DNA from: Roseiarcus sp963807735
GTDB lineage: Bacteria > Pseudomonadota > Alphaproteobacteria > Rhizobiales > Beijerinckiaceae
Length of the DNA: 64,000 nucleotides
NCBI GenBank assembly: GCA_963807735.1
Contig: CAWEDI010000005.1
Coordinates: 1 to 64,000 of the forward strand
Reading direction: 5' to 3'
A model generated the notes under the pieces. It worked only from the letters and a program-made list of their open reading frames with translations, was not told the DNA's origin and searched no databases. The translations under genes and the position numbers were made by a program. Of this stretch, positions 1 through 9,077 are shown one piece after another (the first letter of the stretch is position 1; every line of letters begins with the position of its first letter).

Positions 1-458
1 CAAATAGCGGCAGTTCTTTCCGATAGCCTCGCTGACCGAATATCCGGTGATCCGCTCGAATGCAGGATTGACTGCGCGAGCGCGGCTCCCGGCTTTCGGA
101 TATCCGCCAGGAGAACCCCTTCGTCCATGGTGTCGAGAATGCGTTGGGCGGCCGCTCGCGCCTCGTCCGATTGACGCTGGACGGCGATCGCCTCGGAGCC
201 GCGCGTCCGGCCATAGAGCAGCGCGATCGCGCCGACGCCAACGAGCGCAGCCACGTGCACCGCGACAAGGAACGTGATCTGATACCGATGAAGGTCGCCC
301 CGCCGGCGATCCGCGGGAGCAAGGCGTCGACGCCGGCGATCAACACCGCCGTGAGCCCCCAGATCAAGGTCAGGGACCGGCCAAAGGGTTGGTGCGGCGA
401 AGGCAATCTGACCGACGGGACTGGTCGGCGCCGCCTGAGTCGATTTGTCACTTGCCAT
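1..458 (-). pseudogene. 5' part of LOV-GGDEF-EAL gene (left-arm copy)
   Basis: This is the inverted-repeat copy of the first ~150 codons of the LOV-GGDEF-EAL gene at 9078-11027. Its ATG is at 456-458 on the minus strand. It covers the N-terminal membrane segments and runs to the edge of the LOV core, where the window ends. Frame breaks relative to the right-arm copy mean no single frame spans it. It would be a non-functional fragment unless the breaks are read errors and the gene continues to the left. Confidence 0.75.
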
Positions 459-571
459 TACGTTCTGTCTCGTTACAGAATCTCCTCAAGGTCCCATCTG
501 AACCGATTGCGCGAGCTGTAATCGGCTGGGCTGGCACTTATGCTCGGCCGTGTCGCCGAAACGGAGATACG

Positions 572-1512
572 GTGAAGACGGTATTTTCGACTTTGGACGT
601 TCATCCCCGCGAGAGGTTCGACTACTGGCATGGGGTCGCATGCGCGAACATCGTAGATCACGAGTCGCATCCTGAATGTCGTCAGACCTTTGAAGCCGAA
701 CTTCAATCTGGAGTTGTCGCCGATCTAGGATTGGTTCTGTTCGAGAATTCACCGATGACCGTATTTCACTTGCCGCAACATGTGAAAGGGGAATAGCGAT
801 GAACTGTTCCTCGGTCTGCAACTGGCTGGAAGTCTCAGCAAGACTGCCGCGAGGTCATCCTGGGCTCGGGCGACATCGCCGCTGATCGACCCTCGTCTCC
901 CCTATGGGGCCAAGTTCTCCGCCGGCTCAAGGCTGTTGCTTCTCAAGTTTCCGCGCCGTCTGCTCGAAGCGCGGATCGGCGGAACGCAGGAGATGACGGG
1001 TGCTCCGTCAAGCCGTCGGCGGCGGAAGCCCGCTTGACCTCGGCTTTCCTCGGTGCGCTGCCGGCCTTTGCGGGCGACCTGGACCCGACGGCGGCGGACG
1101 TCGTCCAGGAGCAGGTCATGGACCTGGTCGCTCTGTCGCTTGCGAGGGCCCTGGAGCGATCGGCGCCGCGGGTTTCGGCCGCCAAGTCGATTGTTCTCCT
1201 CAAGTTGCGCGCCGTGATCGAGTCGCGACTCACCGACCCTGAACTCGATGCGAACGCGGTCGCGGCGGCGGCGGGAGTGAGCGTGCGATACGCCAATGCG
1301 GTACTGTCCAACGAGGACACGACCATCATGCGCTTGGTGCAGGCAAGACGCCTGGCGCGCTGCAGAAGGGCGATGAAGACCCGTTGCAGGCGCACCGCAC
1401 GATCAGCGAGATCGCGTACGCCTGGGGATTTTCAGACATGACGCATTTTGGCCAACGAATCCGAGCCGCCTATGGCGTGTGCCCGGCGAGTGCCGCAGGC
1501 TGGCGCGAGCAA
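572..1512 (+). pseudogene. AraC-family regulator, disrupted left-arm copy
   Basis: This is the copy of the intact AraC gene at 8007-8996, starting from the equivalent GTG at 572. The frame breaks where GTGAAAAAGG has become GTGAAAGG near 784, again where several bases are missing near 840, and again near 1375. The helix-turn-helix part is readable in pieces between 1034 and 1500. It is either a decayed duplicate or an unpolished consensus of the same gene. Confidence 0.8.
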
Positions 1513-1627
1513 CCTATCCACGCCTTGCCACCGGAAATGTCGACGGGGCGACCGCGTCACGGACGCAGGAGCGCAACTCGCACGGCCTGCGAGCGCCTCG
1601 ACCGGGACGTGGTCGCGGTCTCGCAAG

Positions 1628-2128
1628 GACATTGATGCTACCGACATCGCGGTCGCGGTAAAGGGCGGCGTCGTGACCCTGACCGGATTCGTCCCGCAGT
1701 TATACTCAGAGGTGGCAGGCCGAAAGCGGCGCCATGCGTGTTGCCGGGGTGACAGGCGTGGCGAACGGGCATCAAAATCCATGCTGCCCACCGGCAGCGA
1801 ACGCCCAGAGCCTGAGATCGCCCGCGATGCGGTCAGCGCTCTGAAGAACGAGCTTCGCTACTTGATCACAACGTTGAAGCGCCCCGGCGTGGTCGAATTT
1901 GCAGTCGTAGACAACGGAGCCGGCATCGACCCCAAAATTTGCAGTCACATCTTCGAGCCGTTTGTGACGACAAAGCGCAACGGAATGGGAATTGGTCTCG
2001 CCGTGTCCCGGTCGATCGTCGAGCGGCACGGGGGCCGGCTGCGCTTCGGTCCGAACCCGGACGGCGGAACGGTATTCAGCTTCACGCTGAAGGCGGTCTC
2101 GTCCGACGAGGATTTCGATGGCGGGTGA
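1628..2128 (+). pseudogene. BON-domain fragment joined to histidine-kinase tail (left copy)
   Basis: From 1628 the frame encodes a BON-domain core (DIDATDIAVAVKGGVVTL). Near 1858 it passes into the ATP-binding end of a histidine kinase (VDNGAGIDP, GMGIGLAVSRSIVE) and stops at 2128. Neither parent protein is complete: the BON protein lacks its start and second domain, and the kinase lacks its sensor and H box. The stretch at 1690-1790 differs from the right arm by several bases and shifts frame. Confidence 0.75.
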
Positions 2129-2580
2129 GCGGACTGTCCACATCGTCGACGACGATGCGGCTGTGCGGCGCTCGCTCGAGCGGCTTCTCGACTCCATGGA
2201 CCTCGCGACCGTCTCCCATCCGACCCCGGAGGACTTTCTTTTGGCGGCGCCGAAGCTGTCGGAAGGTTGCGTCTTGCTCGACGTGAAAATGCCAGGCATT
2301 GGCGGGCTGGAGGTGCAAGCGAGACTGATGAAGCTGGGATTTCTCCTGCCCATCATTGTGATCACCGGTCAGGGCGACGTCCAAACCGCCGTTGACGCCA
2401 TGAAGGCGGGCGCGTTCGATTTCCTCGAAAAACCCTTTACTGACGCGGTTCTTTTGGCGAGCATCGAGGCGGCTTTCGCCAGTGCGCCTACGGATCGCAT
2501 CCATCAGGCGCGGGACGCTGCGCGACGCATCGGCCAACTAACCCGCGCGAAAAGGAGGTGCTGGACGCGCTAGTGGCGGG
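2118..2580 (+). pseudogene. FixJ-like response regulator lacking output domain (left copy)
   Basis: The gene starts at 2118 and overlaps the preceding kinase stop, as two-component partners often do. The receiver domain is complete (VHIVDDDAAVRRSLERLL, phospho-Asp in LLDVKMPGIGG, conserved Lys in FLEKPFTD). The LuxR-type output domain begins (REKEVLDALVAG, after a one-base loss in a C run near 2543) and is then cut at about 2579, where peroxiredoxin sequence begins. It could not bind DNA as it stands. Confidence 0.8.
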
Positions 2581-2997
2581 ATCGTCATACTGGCCTTCTA
2601 TCCCGCGGACTGGAGTCCCGTCTGCGGCGACCAGATGACCCTGTACAACGAAGTGCTCCCAGAGTTTCGTCGCCTCGGGGCGCAACTCGTGGGGATATCG
2701 GTCGACGGCGTCTGGTGTCACGAAGCGTTTGCAAAGGCGCGAGGTCTGCACTTCCCGCTGCTTTCGGATTTTGAGCCGAAGGGCGCCGTCGCCAAGCAGT
2801 ACGGCGCCTATCGCGAAGGCGAAGGGGTCTGCGAGCGAGCGCTCTTCGTGATCGACAGAGAGGGCGCGATATTCTGGAGTCATCTATCGCCCGTCGCGGT
2901 CAATCCGGGCGCCGACGGCATTCTCGACGCGCTGGAGACGCTTCCAAAGCCAGAGGACCATCATGAGCAAACTGAGAATTCCGGTCGGGCCGGCTGA
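2581..2997 (+). pseudogene. Headless peroxiredoxin (AhpC/TSA, left copy)
   Basis: The frame from about 2581 encodes a thiol peroxidase core with the peroxidatic cysteine in FYPADWSPVCGDQM. The roughly 30 residues that normally precede this motif are missing, and the truncated FixJ gene abuts directly. The first in-frame ATG lies after the active-site Cys, so a product made from it would be inactive. The 3' end overlaps the DsbA-like start at 2963, as in an operon. Confidence 0.8.
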
Positions 2998-3502
2998 CCA
3001 CATCGCGGGTCCTGCGGACGCGCCGGTGACGCTCGTCGAATATGGCGACTATGAATGTCCCTACTGCGCGCTCGCTTTTCCGAATGTGAAGCGTGTGCAG
3101 AAGCGACTTGGAAAGGAGCTCAGGTTCGTGTTCCGACACTTTCCGCTGACCGAGGCGCACCCGTTCGCAGAGGCGGCTGCGGAGGCGGCGGAATACGCAG
3201 CGGCTCATGATCGCTTTTGGGAGATGCACGACGGGCTATACGCCAATCAGGATCAGCTCGGCGTCAAGCTCATCTTCGCTCTGGGCAGAACCCTCGGCCT
3301 GCCCGAGGGCGGCCTTCGCGATGCATTGGCGACCAAGAGATTTTCCGCCAAGATACAGGCGGACTTCCTCGGCGGCGTGCGCAGCGGCGTCAATGGAACC
3401 CCGTGTTTTTTCATCAACGGCGAACGACACGAGGGCGGCTATTCGTACGAGGACCTCGTCGGCGCGATCGATGATTGGCAGCATGCGATCTCAACCAAAT
3501 AG
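2963..3502 (+). CDS. DsbA-family thioredoxin-fold protein (left copy)
   Basis: The 179-residue protein has an intact thioredoxin fold of the DsbA/Thioredoxin_4 type. The redox motif ECPYC is near residue 30, and a conserved cis-Pro region lies at NGTPCFFING. No signal peptide is visible, so it may act in the cytoplasm as a disulfide or mycothiol-like reductase rather than as periplasmic DsbA. It directly follows the peroxiredoxin fragment and could once have served it as reductant. This left-arm copy is intact; the right-arm copy carries a two-base loss. Confidence 0.85.
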   Translation: MSKLRIPVGPADHIAGPADAPVTLVEYGDYECPYCALAFPNVKRVQKRLGKELRFVFRHFPLTEAHPFAEAAAEAAEYAAAHDRFWEMHDGLYANQDQLGVKLIFALGRTLGLPEGGLRDALATKRFSAKIQADFLGGVRSGVNGTPCFFINGERHEGGYSYEDLVGAIDDWQHAISTK

Positions 3503-3605
3503 GCTCTCGCGCTTGGCCCTGCCGCAGGATTTGATCGGATGGAACGAACCAACGATCGGCGCGAAGTAGAGCGTCCGGCAATCACCTCTAGCGGAGCAAT
3601 GCGCC

Positions 3606-3794
3606 ATGTCCCTCGCGACGACATCGCCGATCGAAACCGTCCAAGACCGCGAGGCAGCGGGGGAGTTGCTGTTTCAGCCCTATAAACTCGGCGCGCTCAC
3701 TCTCCCACACCGGGTCGTCATGGCCCCTTTGACGCGTTCGCGCGCAAGCCAGCCTGGCAACATTCCGACGACGCTCAACTCGGCGAGAAAGTAA
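3606..3794 (+). pseudogene. Old Yellow Enzyme (alkene reductase) N-terminal fragment
   Basis: The first ~50 residues match NADPH:flavin ene-reductases of the NemA type (LFQPYKLGALTLPHRVVMAP then LTRSRA, the first strand and FMN-binding loop). The frame then runs into dnaK DNA at about 3760-3772 and stops. A full enzyme is about 360 residues, so this is a relic of 13 percent of the gene. The ATG is well placed after an AGCGGAGC stretch. Confidence 0.85.
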
Positions 3795-4757
3795 GCCAGG
3801 CCGTCATCACCGTTCCCGCGTATTTCAATGATGCTCAGCGCCAAGCCACTAAGGACGCCGGCAAGATCGCCGGCCTAGAGGTGTTGCGCATCATCAACGA
3901 ACCGACCGCCGCCGCCCTCGCTTACGGGTTGGAGAAGAAGGGCCAAGGAACCATCGCCGTCTACGATCTCGGCGGAGGCACTTTCGACGTCTCGATCCTC
4001 GATATTGGCGACGGCGTGTTCGAGGTGAAGTCCACCAATGGCGACACCTTTCTCGGCGGCGAGGACTTTGACAAGCGGATCATGGACTTCTTGGCCGACG
4101 AGTTCAAGAAGGCGCAAGGCATCGACCTGCGCAATGACCGGCTGGCGCTGCAACGGCTGCGCGAGGCGGCCGAAAAGGCGAAGATCGAGCTCTCCGCTAC
4201 GATGGAGACGAGCATCAACCTGCCGTTCATCACGGCGGACCAGAATGGCCCGAAGCACCTCGACATCAGGTTGACCCGCGCAAAACTGGAGTCGCTCGTC
4301 GACGATCTCATCGAGAGGACCCTCCCGCCTTGCAAAGCCGCGCTGAAGGACGCGGGCGTCGACGCCAAGAAAATCGACGAAGTCGTGCTGGTCGGCGGCA
4401 TGACGCGCATGCCGAAGGTGCAGGCCACCGTAAAATCCCTGTTCGGCAAGGAGCCGCATCAGGGCGTCAATCCAGACGAGGTGGTCGCGATCGGCGCCGC
4501 CATTCAGGCGGGCGTGCTCCAGGGCGACGTGAAAGACGTGCTCCTGCTCGACGTGACGCCGCTGTCGCTCGGCATCGAGACCCTGGGCGGCGTGTTCACG
4601 CGCCTCATCGAACGAAACACGACCATCCCCGCCAAGAAAAGCCAGACCTTTTCTACAGCCGAGGACAATCAACAGGCTGTGACGATCCGGGTGTTCCAGG
4701 GCGAGCGCGAGATCGCCGCCGACAACAAGCTGCTCGGCCAGTTCGACCTGGTCGGCA
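3768..4757 (+). pseudogene. dnaK: DnaK (Hsp70) internal fragment, left of palindrome centre
   Basis: The frame is continuous from QAVITVPAYFNDAQRQATKD through the ATPase domain (INEPTAAALAYGL, YDLGGGTFDVSILDIGDGVF, VVLVGGMTRMP) and into the first part of the substrate-binding domain. It ends at LLGQFDLVG where the palindrome turns. It lacks about 120 residues at the N terminus and about 180 at the C terminus. No frame break occurs inside it. It differs from the mirror copy by many third-position changes. Confidence 0.9.
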
Positions 4758-5650
4758 GTATGCCGACCAGGTCGAACTGGCCGAGCAGCTTGTTGTCGGC
4801 GGCCATCTCGCGCTCGCCTTGGAAGACGTTGATTGTCACCGCGGTCTGGCCGTCGTCGGCCGTCGAGAAGGTCTGGCTCTTCTTTGGTCGGGGATTGTCG
4901 TGTTGCGTTCGATGAGGCGCGTCAACACGCCGCCCAGCGTCTCGATCCCCAGCGAAAGCGGCGTCACGTCCAGCAGCAAGACATCCTTGCACGTCGCCCG
5001 GAGCACGCCGCCCTGGATGGCGGCGCCGATGGCGACGACCTCGTCCGGGTTGACGCCCTGATGCGGCTCTTTGCCGAAAGAGATTTTTGAACGAGGTCCT
5101 GCACCTTCGGCATGCGGGTCATGCCGCCGACCAGGATCACTTCGTCGATTTCCTTGGCCGTCGAGCTTCGCGTCCTTCAGCGCGTCTTTGCAACGGCTGG
5201 ACGGCAACGCTCGATGAGATCGTCGACGAGCGACTTGAATTTAGCGCGCGTCAGCTGATGTCTGAGGTGCTTCGGGCCGTTCTGGTCCGCCGTGATGAAC
5301 GGCAGGTTAATGTTCGTCTCCATCGTAGCCGGAGAGCTCGATCTTCGCCTTTTCCGCCGCCTCGCTGCAGCCGTTGCAGCGCCAGCCGGTCCTTGCGCAG
5401 GTCGATGCCTTGCTCCTTCTTGAACTCGTCGGCCAAGAAGTCGATGATCGCGCTTGTCGAAGTCGTCGCCGCCGAGATAGGTGTCGCCGTTGGTGGAAGG
5501 ACCTCGAAAACGCCGTCCCCGATATCCAGGATCGAGACATCGAAGGTGCCGCCGCCCAGGTCGTAGACGGCGACAGTTCCTTCGCCCTTCTTCTCCAGCC
5601 CGTAAGCCAGGGCGGCGGCGGTCGGTTCGTTGATGATGCGCAGCACCTCG
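3877..5650. repeat. Palindrome core: two diverged dnaK fragments tail to tail
   Basis: The two arms cease to be identical at 3877/5650, just inside dnaK. Examples are CTAGAGGTGTTG versus CTCGAGGTGCTG and GGCCAAGGAACCATC versus GGCGAAGGAACTGTC. The last ~40 bases before the turn are identical again and the symmetry axis is at 4759, with GACCTGGTCGGCA, the three bases GTA, then TGCCGACCAGGTC. The turn lies inside one codon region of dnaK in both arms. Confidence 0.9.
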
Positions 5651-5757
5651 AGGCCGGCGATCTTGCCGGCGTCCTTAGTGGCTTGGCGCTGAGCATCATT
5701 GAAATACGCGGGAACGGTGATGACGGCCTGGCTTACTTTCTCGCCGAGTTGAGCGTC
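4761..5757 (-). pseudogene. dnaK: DnaK (Hsp70) internal fragment, right of palindrome centre
   Basis: The same part of DnaK as at 3768-4757 is encoded on the opposite strand, with several frame breaks (near 5510, 5390, 5330, 5170 and 4890). The protein-level differences that can be read are conservative (KGEGTVAVYD for KGQGTIAVYD, RKDR for RNDR). Most nucleotide differences are silent, which is what two separate functional dnaK genes would show. It is joined to the same Old Yellow Enzyme fragment as the left copy. Confidence 0.85.
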
Positions 5758-5921
5758 GTCGGAATGTTGCCAGGCTGGCTTGCGCGCGAACGCGTCAAAG
5801 GGGCCATGACGACCCGGTGTGGGAGAGTGAGCGCGCCGAGTTTATAGGGCTGAAACAGCAACTCCCCCGCTGCCTCGCGGTCTTGGACGGTTTCGATCGG
5901 CGATGTCGTCGCGAGGGACAT
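5733..5921 (-). pseudogene. Old Yellow Enzyme N-terminal fragment (right copy)
   Basis: Identical in protein sequence to the fragment at 3606-3794 and joined to dnaK at the same point. Because the same junction occurs in both arms, it existed before the palindrome formed or before the assembly folded back. Confidence 0.85.
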
Positions 5922-6024
5922 GGCGCATTGCTCCGCTAGAGGTGATTGCCGGACGCTCTACTTCGCGCCGATCGTTGGTTCGTTCCATCCGATCAAATCC
6001 TGCGGCAGGGCCAAGCGCGAGAGC

Positions 6025-6563
6025 CTATTTGGTTGAGATCGCATGCTGCCAATCATCGATCGCGCCGACGAGGTCCTCGTACGAATAGCCGCCCTCGTGT
6101 CGTTCGCCGTTGATGAAAAAACACGGGGTTCCATTGACGCCGCTGCGCACGCCGCCGAGGAAGTCCGCCTGTATCTTGGCGGAAAATCTCTTGGTCGCCA
6201 ATGCATCGCGAAGGCCGCCCTCGGGCAGGCCGAGGGTTCTGCCCAGAGCGAAGATGAGCTTGACGCCGGCTGATCCTGATTGGCGTATAGCCCGTCGTGC
6301 ATCTCCCAAAAGCGATCATGAGCCGCTGCGTATTCCGCCGCCTCCGCAGCCGCCTCTGCGAACGGGTGCGCCTCGGTCAGCGGAAAGTGTCGGAACACGA
6401 ACCTGAGCTCTTTTCCAAGTCGCTTCTGCACACGCTTCACATTCGGAAAAGCGAGCGCGCAGTAGGGACATTCATAGTCGCCATATTCGACGAGCGTCAC
6501 CGGCGCGTCCGCAGGACCCGCGATGTGGTCAGCCGGCCCGACCGGAATTCTCAGTTTGCTCAT
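6025..6563 (-). pseudogene. DsbA-family protein, frameshifted right copy
   Basis: Matches the intact protein at 2963-3502 up to NQDQ. It then loses two bases (CAGCTCGGCG in the left arm reads CAGCCGGCG here, near 6270) and continues in another frame to the normal end (SYEDLVGAIDDWQHAISTK). The ECPYC redox motif is before the break. It could be a read error, since the rest of the gene is unchanged. Confidence 0.8.
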
Positions 6564-6946
6564 GATGGTCCTCTGGCTTTGGAAGCGTCTCCAGCGCGTC
6601 GAGAATGCCGTCGGCGCCCGGATTGACCGCGACGGGCGATAGATGACTCCAGAATATCGCGCCCTCTCTGTCGATCACGAAGAGCGCTCGCTCGCAGACC
6701 CCTTCGCCTTCGCGATAGGCGCCGTACTGCTTGGCGACGGCGCCCTTCGGCTCAAAATCCGAAAGCAGCGGGAAGTGCAGACCTCGCGCCTTTGCAAACG
6801 CTTCGTGACACCAGACGCCGTCGACCGATATCCCCACGAGTTGCGCCCCGAGGCGACGAAACTCTGGGAGCACTTCGTTGTACAGGGTCATCTGGTCGCC
6901 GCAGACGGGACTCCAGTCCGCGGGATAGAAGGCCAGTATGACGATC
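6529..6946 (-). pseudogene. Headless peroxiredoxin (right copy)
   Basis: Same truncated AhpC/TSA fragment as at 2581-2997, with the SPVCGDQM active site preceded directly by the cut FixJ gene. It overlaps the DsbA-like start. No usable start codon lies before the active-site cysteine. Confidence 0.8.
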
Positions 6947-7408
6947 CCGCCACTAGCGCGTCCAGCACCTCCTTTTCGCGCGGGTTAGTTGGCCGATGCG
7001 TCGCGCAGCGTCCCGCGCCTGATGGATGCGATCCGTAGGCGCACTGGCGAAAGCCGCCTCGATGCTCGCCAAAAGAACCGCGTCAGTAAAGGGTTTTTCG
7101 AGGAAATCGAACGCGCCCGCCTTCATGGCGTCAACGGCGGTTTGGACGTCGCCCTGACCGGTGATCACAATGATGGGCAGGAGAAATCCCAGCTTCATCA
7201 GTCTCGCTTGCACCTCCAGCCCGCCAATGCCTGGCATTTTCACGTCGAGCAAGACGCAACCTTCCGACAGCTTCGGCGCCGCCAAAAGAAAGTCCTCCGG
7301 GGTCGGATGGGAGACGGTCGCGAGGTCCATGGAGTCGAGAAGCCGCTCGAGCGAGCGCCGCACAGCCGCATCGTCGTCGACGATGTGGACAGTCCGCTCA
7401 CCCGCCAT
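6947..7408 (-). pseudogene. FixJ-like response regulator lacking output domain (right copy)
   Basis: Receiver domain of a FixJ/NarL-type regulator, starting at 7408 with MAGERTVHIVDDD and overlapping the kinase stop. The output helix-turn-helix is cut after its first dozen residues by the peroxiredoxin junction, and the same one-base loss in a C run is present as in the left copy. A stand-alone receiver is possible, but the residual REKEVLDALV shows the domain was lost rather than never present. Confidence 0.8.
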
Positions 7409-7895
7409 CGAAATCCTCGTCGGACGAGACCGCCTTCAGCGTGAAGCTGAATACCGTTCCGCCGTCCGGGTTCGGACCGAAGCGCAGCCGGCCCCCGTGC
7501 CGCTCGACGATCGACCGGGACACGGCGAGACCAATTCCCATTCCGTTGCGCTTTGTCGTCACAAACGGCTCGAAGATGTGACTGCAAATTTTGGGGTCGA
7601 TGCCGGCTCCGTTGTCTACGACTGCAAATTCGACCACGCCGGGGCGCTTCAACGTTGTGATCAAGTAGCGAAGCTCGTTCTTCAGAGCGCTGACCGCATC
7701 GCGGGCGATCTCAGGCTCTGGGCGTTCGCTGCCGGTGGGCAGACGGACTTCGATGTCGTTCGCCACGCCTGTCACCCCGGCAACACGCATGGCGCCGCTT
7801 TCGGCCTGCCACCTCTGAGTATAACTGCGGACGAATCCGGTCAGGGTCACGACGCCGCCCTTTACCGCGACCGCGATGTCGGTAGCATCAATGTC
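7398..7895 (-). pseudogene. BON-domain fragment fused to histidine-kinase catalytic tail
   Basis: One open frame begins inside a BON (OsmY-type lipid-binding) domain (DIAVAVKGGVVTLTGFV, GVANDIEVRLPTGSERPEPE, ALKNEL). It changes abruptly to a kinase HATPase tail (VVDNGAGIDPKICSHIFEPF, GMGIGLAVSRSIVERHGG). The fusion point is near ALKNEL/RYLITT at about 7668. A normal BON protein of this type continues into a second BON domain, and a FixL-type kinase needs an H box, absent here. The downstream FixJ-like gene overlaps its stop, so the kinase and regulator were an original pair. Confidence 0.75.
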
Positions 7896-8006
7896 CTTGC
7901 GAGACCGCGACCACGTCCCGGTCGAGGCGCTCGCAGGCCGTGCGAGTTGCGCTCCTGCGTCCGTGACGCGGTCGCCCCGTCGACATTTCCGGTGGCAAGG
8001 CGTGGA

Positions 8007-8996
8007 TCAGGTTGCTCGCGCCAGCCTGCGGCACTCGCCGGGCAGCACGCCATAGGCGGCTCGGAATCGTCGGCCAAAATGCGTCATGTCTGAAAATCCC
8101 CAGGCGTACGCGATCTCGCTGATCGTGCGGTGCGCCTGCAACGGGTCTTCCATCGCCCTTCTGCAGCGCGCCAGGCGTCTTGCCTGCACCAAGCGCATGA
8201 TGGTCGTGTCCTCGTTGGACAGTACCGCATTGGCGTATCGCACGCTCACTCCCGCCGCCGCCGCGACCGCGTTCGCATCGAGATCAGGGTCGGTGAGTCG
8301 CGACTCGATCGCGGCGCGCAACTTGAGGAGAACAATCGACTTGGCGGCCGAAACCCGCGGCGCCGATCGTTCCAGGGCCCTCGCAAGCGACAGAGCGACC
8401 AGGTCCATGACCTGCTCCTGGACGACGTCCGCCGCCGTCGGGTCCAGGTCGCCCGCAAAGGCCGGCAGCGCACCGAGGAAAGCCGAGGTCAAGCGGGCTT
8501 CCGCCGCCGACGGCTTGACGGAGCACGCCGTCATCTCCTGCGTTCCGCCGATCCGCGCTTCGAGCAGACGGCGCGGAAACTTGAGAAGCAACAGCCTTGA
8601 GCCGGCGGAGAACTTGGCCCCATAGGGGAGACGAGGGTCGATCAGGGCGATGTCGCCCGAGCCCAGGATGACCTCGCGGCAGTCTTGCTCGAGATCAAGA
8701 CTTCCAGCCAGTTGCAGACCGAGGAACAGTTCATCGCTATTCCCCTTTTTCACATGTTGCGGCAAGTGAAATACGGTCATCGGTGAATTCTCGAACAGAA
8801 CCAATCCTAGATCGGCGACAACTCCAGATTGAAGTTCGGCTTCAAAGGTCTGACGACATTCAGGATGCGACTCGTGATCTACGATGTTCGCGCATGCGAC
8901 CCCATGCCAGTAGTCGAACCTGTCGCGGGGATGAACGTCCAAAGTCGAAAAGACCGTCTTCACCGTGATCTCCGTTTCGGCGACACGGCCGAGCAT
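8007..8996 (-). CDS. AraC-family transcriptional regulator
   Basis: The product has an N-terminal AraC-binding-like effector domain (residues ~15-190). Two helix-turn-helix motifs follow at the C terminus (HRTISEIAYAWGFSDMTHFG and RRFRAAYGVLPGECRRLAR). At 329 residues it has normal length. A GTG at 8963 (MKTVFSTLDV) is an alternative start and fits the domain boundary better. It is transcribed away from the LOV-GGDEF-EAL gene with 81 bp between starts, so the two may share a regulatory region. The effector is unknown. This is the intact copy; the left-arm copy is broken. Confidence 0.85.
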   Translation of the reverse strand: MLGRVAETEITVKTVFSTLDVHPRDRFDYWHGVACANIVDHESHPECRQTFEAELQSGVVADLGLVLFENSPMTVFHLPQHVKKGNSDELFLGLQLAGSLDLEQDCREVILGSGDIALIDPRLPYGAKFSAGSRLLLLKFPRRLLEARIGGTQEMTACSVKPSAAEARLTSAFLGALPAFAGDLDPTAADVVQEQVMDLVALSLARALERSAPRVSAAKSIVLLKLRAAIESRLTDPDLDANAVAAAAGVSVRYANAVLSNEDTTIMRLVQARRLARCRRAMEDPLQAHRTISEIAYAWGFSDMTHFGRRFRAAYGVLPGECRRLARAT

Positions 8997-9077
8997 AAGT
9001 GCCAGCCCAGCCGATTACAGCTCGCGCAATCGGTTCAGATGGGACCTTGAGGAAATTCTGTAACGAGACAGAACGTA

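Larger units (their letters stand above)
1..3876. repeat. Left arm of giant inverted repeat
   Basis: This stretch is the reverse complement of 5651-9539. The first bases, CAAATAGCGG, pair with 9530-9539, and matching continues inward through every gene of the arm. The two arms differ in length by about 13 bases. The differences are mostly short indels, for example an A5 run at the AraC gene reduced to A3 here, plus a few mismatched patches near 840 and 1770. The arm is cut by the window start, so its true outer end is not visible. Confidence 0.95.

Noticed and set aside
3768..4757. Functional shortened DnaK
   Set aside because: It lacks the first ATPase lobe and the lid domain, and has no start codon linked to a ribosome site in its own frame.
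4700..4820. Hairpin telomere of a linear replicon
   Set aside because: A closed hairpin end read through would give a palindrome, but the turn lies inside dnaK coding sequence, the core halves differ by silent substitutions, and no protelomerase gene is visible.
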